A stretch of DNA of 35,874 nt from an uncultured Porphyromonadaceae bacterium (GTDB taxonomy: Bacteria; Bacteroidota; Bacteroidia; Bacteroidales; Muribaculaceae): positions 1 through 35,874 of the forward strand of contig CAMWXI010000006.1 in the NCBI GenBank assembly GCA_947178175.1. Direction: 5' to 3'. This document shows, one piece after another, positions 34,863-35,874 of this stretch. The notes beneath the pieces are model-generated. The model searched no databases and was not told where the DNA came from. It saw nothing but the letters and a program-made list of their open reading frames with translations. The number at the start of each line of letters is the position of its first letter. The first letter of the stretch is position 1. A program made the translations under genes and the position numbers.

Positions 34863-35807
34863 ATGCAAACATCAAATATAACTTCCGGTAACGGAGGTAA
34901 AGAACGACTGAAAATTTTCGGACATCTCGGTGCATTCCTCACTGTCGCCGCCTGGGGCTCCTCCTTTATTGCTACCAAAGTGCTGATGGAGGATGGTGGA
35001 TTCACTCCTGTTGAAGTTTTTCTCTATCGCTTCACTTTGGCTTATCTTATCCTCCTTATCTTTACCTTCAAACATATACGCTCAAATAATTGGCGTGATG
35101 AATTCCAATTCCTCATCTGCGGCATCTGTTCCGGCTCTTTATATTTCATAACTGAAAACTATGCATTGCAATACACTACTGCCGGAAATGTCTCCCTTCT
35201 CTCTGCCCTCTCCCCTATTTTCACTACATTACTGATGGCATTAGTGTTTCGTGCAAGAATTCCCAATGGTGTTATCATAGGCTCAGTCGTGGCAGCAGTG
35301 GGTGCCGGATGCGTCGTCATGAGCCATGGGGAAGAGTTATCTTTCAACCCTCTGGGAGACCTTCTCGCACTATCCTCAGCTCTCAGCTGGGCTGTTTATG
35401 CCATACTCGTCAAAAGACTGACACCCCACTACTCCACTTTCTTTGTGACGCGGAAACTTTTCTTCTACGGGGTCATTACCGCTCTTCCTCTATTGCTGAT
35501 TCAGAAAGAGCCCTACCACCTGTACGAACTCTTTGACATCTCCAACCCCACATATCTTCTGAATTTCCTCTTCCTCGCGCTCATATGCTCGCTGACAGCT
35601 TATATCCTGTGGAACGAGTCAATGAAGATTCTGGGACCTGTCACCACCAACAACTATATCTACATGCAGCCATTGGCCACAATGGTCATCGCTTATTTCC
35701 TTCTCAGTGAGAAAATATACCTGCTTGGATATATCGGCTGTGCATTGGTAATCGGGGGGCTGATTATTGCTGACAAACTGGATTTCAACAAACTCCGGAA
35801 GAAGTAA
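34863..35807 (+). CDS. EamA/DMT-superfamily transporter
   Basis: About ten hydrophobic segments, two EamA-type halves: LTVAAWGSSFIATKVLMEDG, LGDLLALSSALSWAVYAILVKRL, LGPVTTNNYIYMQPLATMVIAYFLLSEK. Confidence 0.9.
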   Translation: MQTSNITSGNGGKERLKIFGHLGAFLTVAAWGSSFIATKVLMEDGGFTPVEVFLYRFTLAYLILLIFTFKHIRSNNWRDEFQFLICGICSGSLYFITENYALQYTTAGNVSLLSALSPIFTTLLMALVFRARIPNGVIIGSVVAAVGAGCVVMSHGEELSFNPLGDLLALSSALSWAVYAILVKRLTPHYSTFFVTRKLFFYGVITALPLLLIQKEPYHLYELFDISNPTYLLNFLFLALICSLTAYILWNESMKILGPVTTNNYIYMQPLATMVIAYFLLSEKIYLLGYIGCALVIGGLIIADKLDFNKLRKK

Positions 35808-35874
35808 AAACCCGAATATAGAATAACTTTCTAACAAAAGCGTTAAAGCTTGTATTTGTTGGAATATCTTGATG

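Noticed and set aside
1-35874. CRISPR array, tRNA/rRNA genes, transposase or phage genes
   Set aside because: No regularly spaced repeats, cloverleaf/rRNA signatures or recognisable transposase/integrase/phage structural proteins were found by reading.

Overview
The window looks like a Bacteroidales chromosome segment. Supporting signs are TAnnTTTG/TTTG-type promoters, LTA-synthase-like and GH81 genes, and Por/T9SS-like C-terminal tails; the exact genus cannot be determined here. The standout is a ~15.6 kb same-strand gene string (about 1383-17006), mostly translationally coupled. It encodes: a membrane dual-Rossmann (TrkA/RCK-like) protein ending in a RyR domain; an ECF-like sigma factor; a cytoplasmic C39-like cysteine peptidase with a RyR domain; two copies of a [TIR-TM-FGE/SUMF1-like] + [small exported beta protein] + [exported TPR-CHAT protease] module; a pair of internally duplicated exported proteins found only in module 1; and a terminal stand-alone RyR protein. 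I interpret this as a candidate envelope-spanning NAD+/nucleotide-signalling and protease (conflict or stress) system. The rest comprises an M48/zinc-ribbon/SDR block bracketed by inverted copies of a short palindromic element, a macro-like protein, a DUF2130 protein, glycerate kinase, a GH81 + three F5/8C giant secreted protein, an exported repeat protein, an LTA-synthase-like sulfatase, a DUF1015 protein, a Fur-family regulator, rubredoxin (absent from the ORF track) and a DMT transporter. No rRNA, tRNA, CRISPR array or transposase was recognised.
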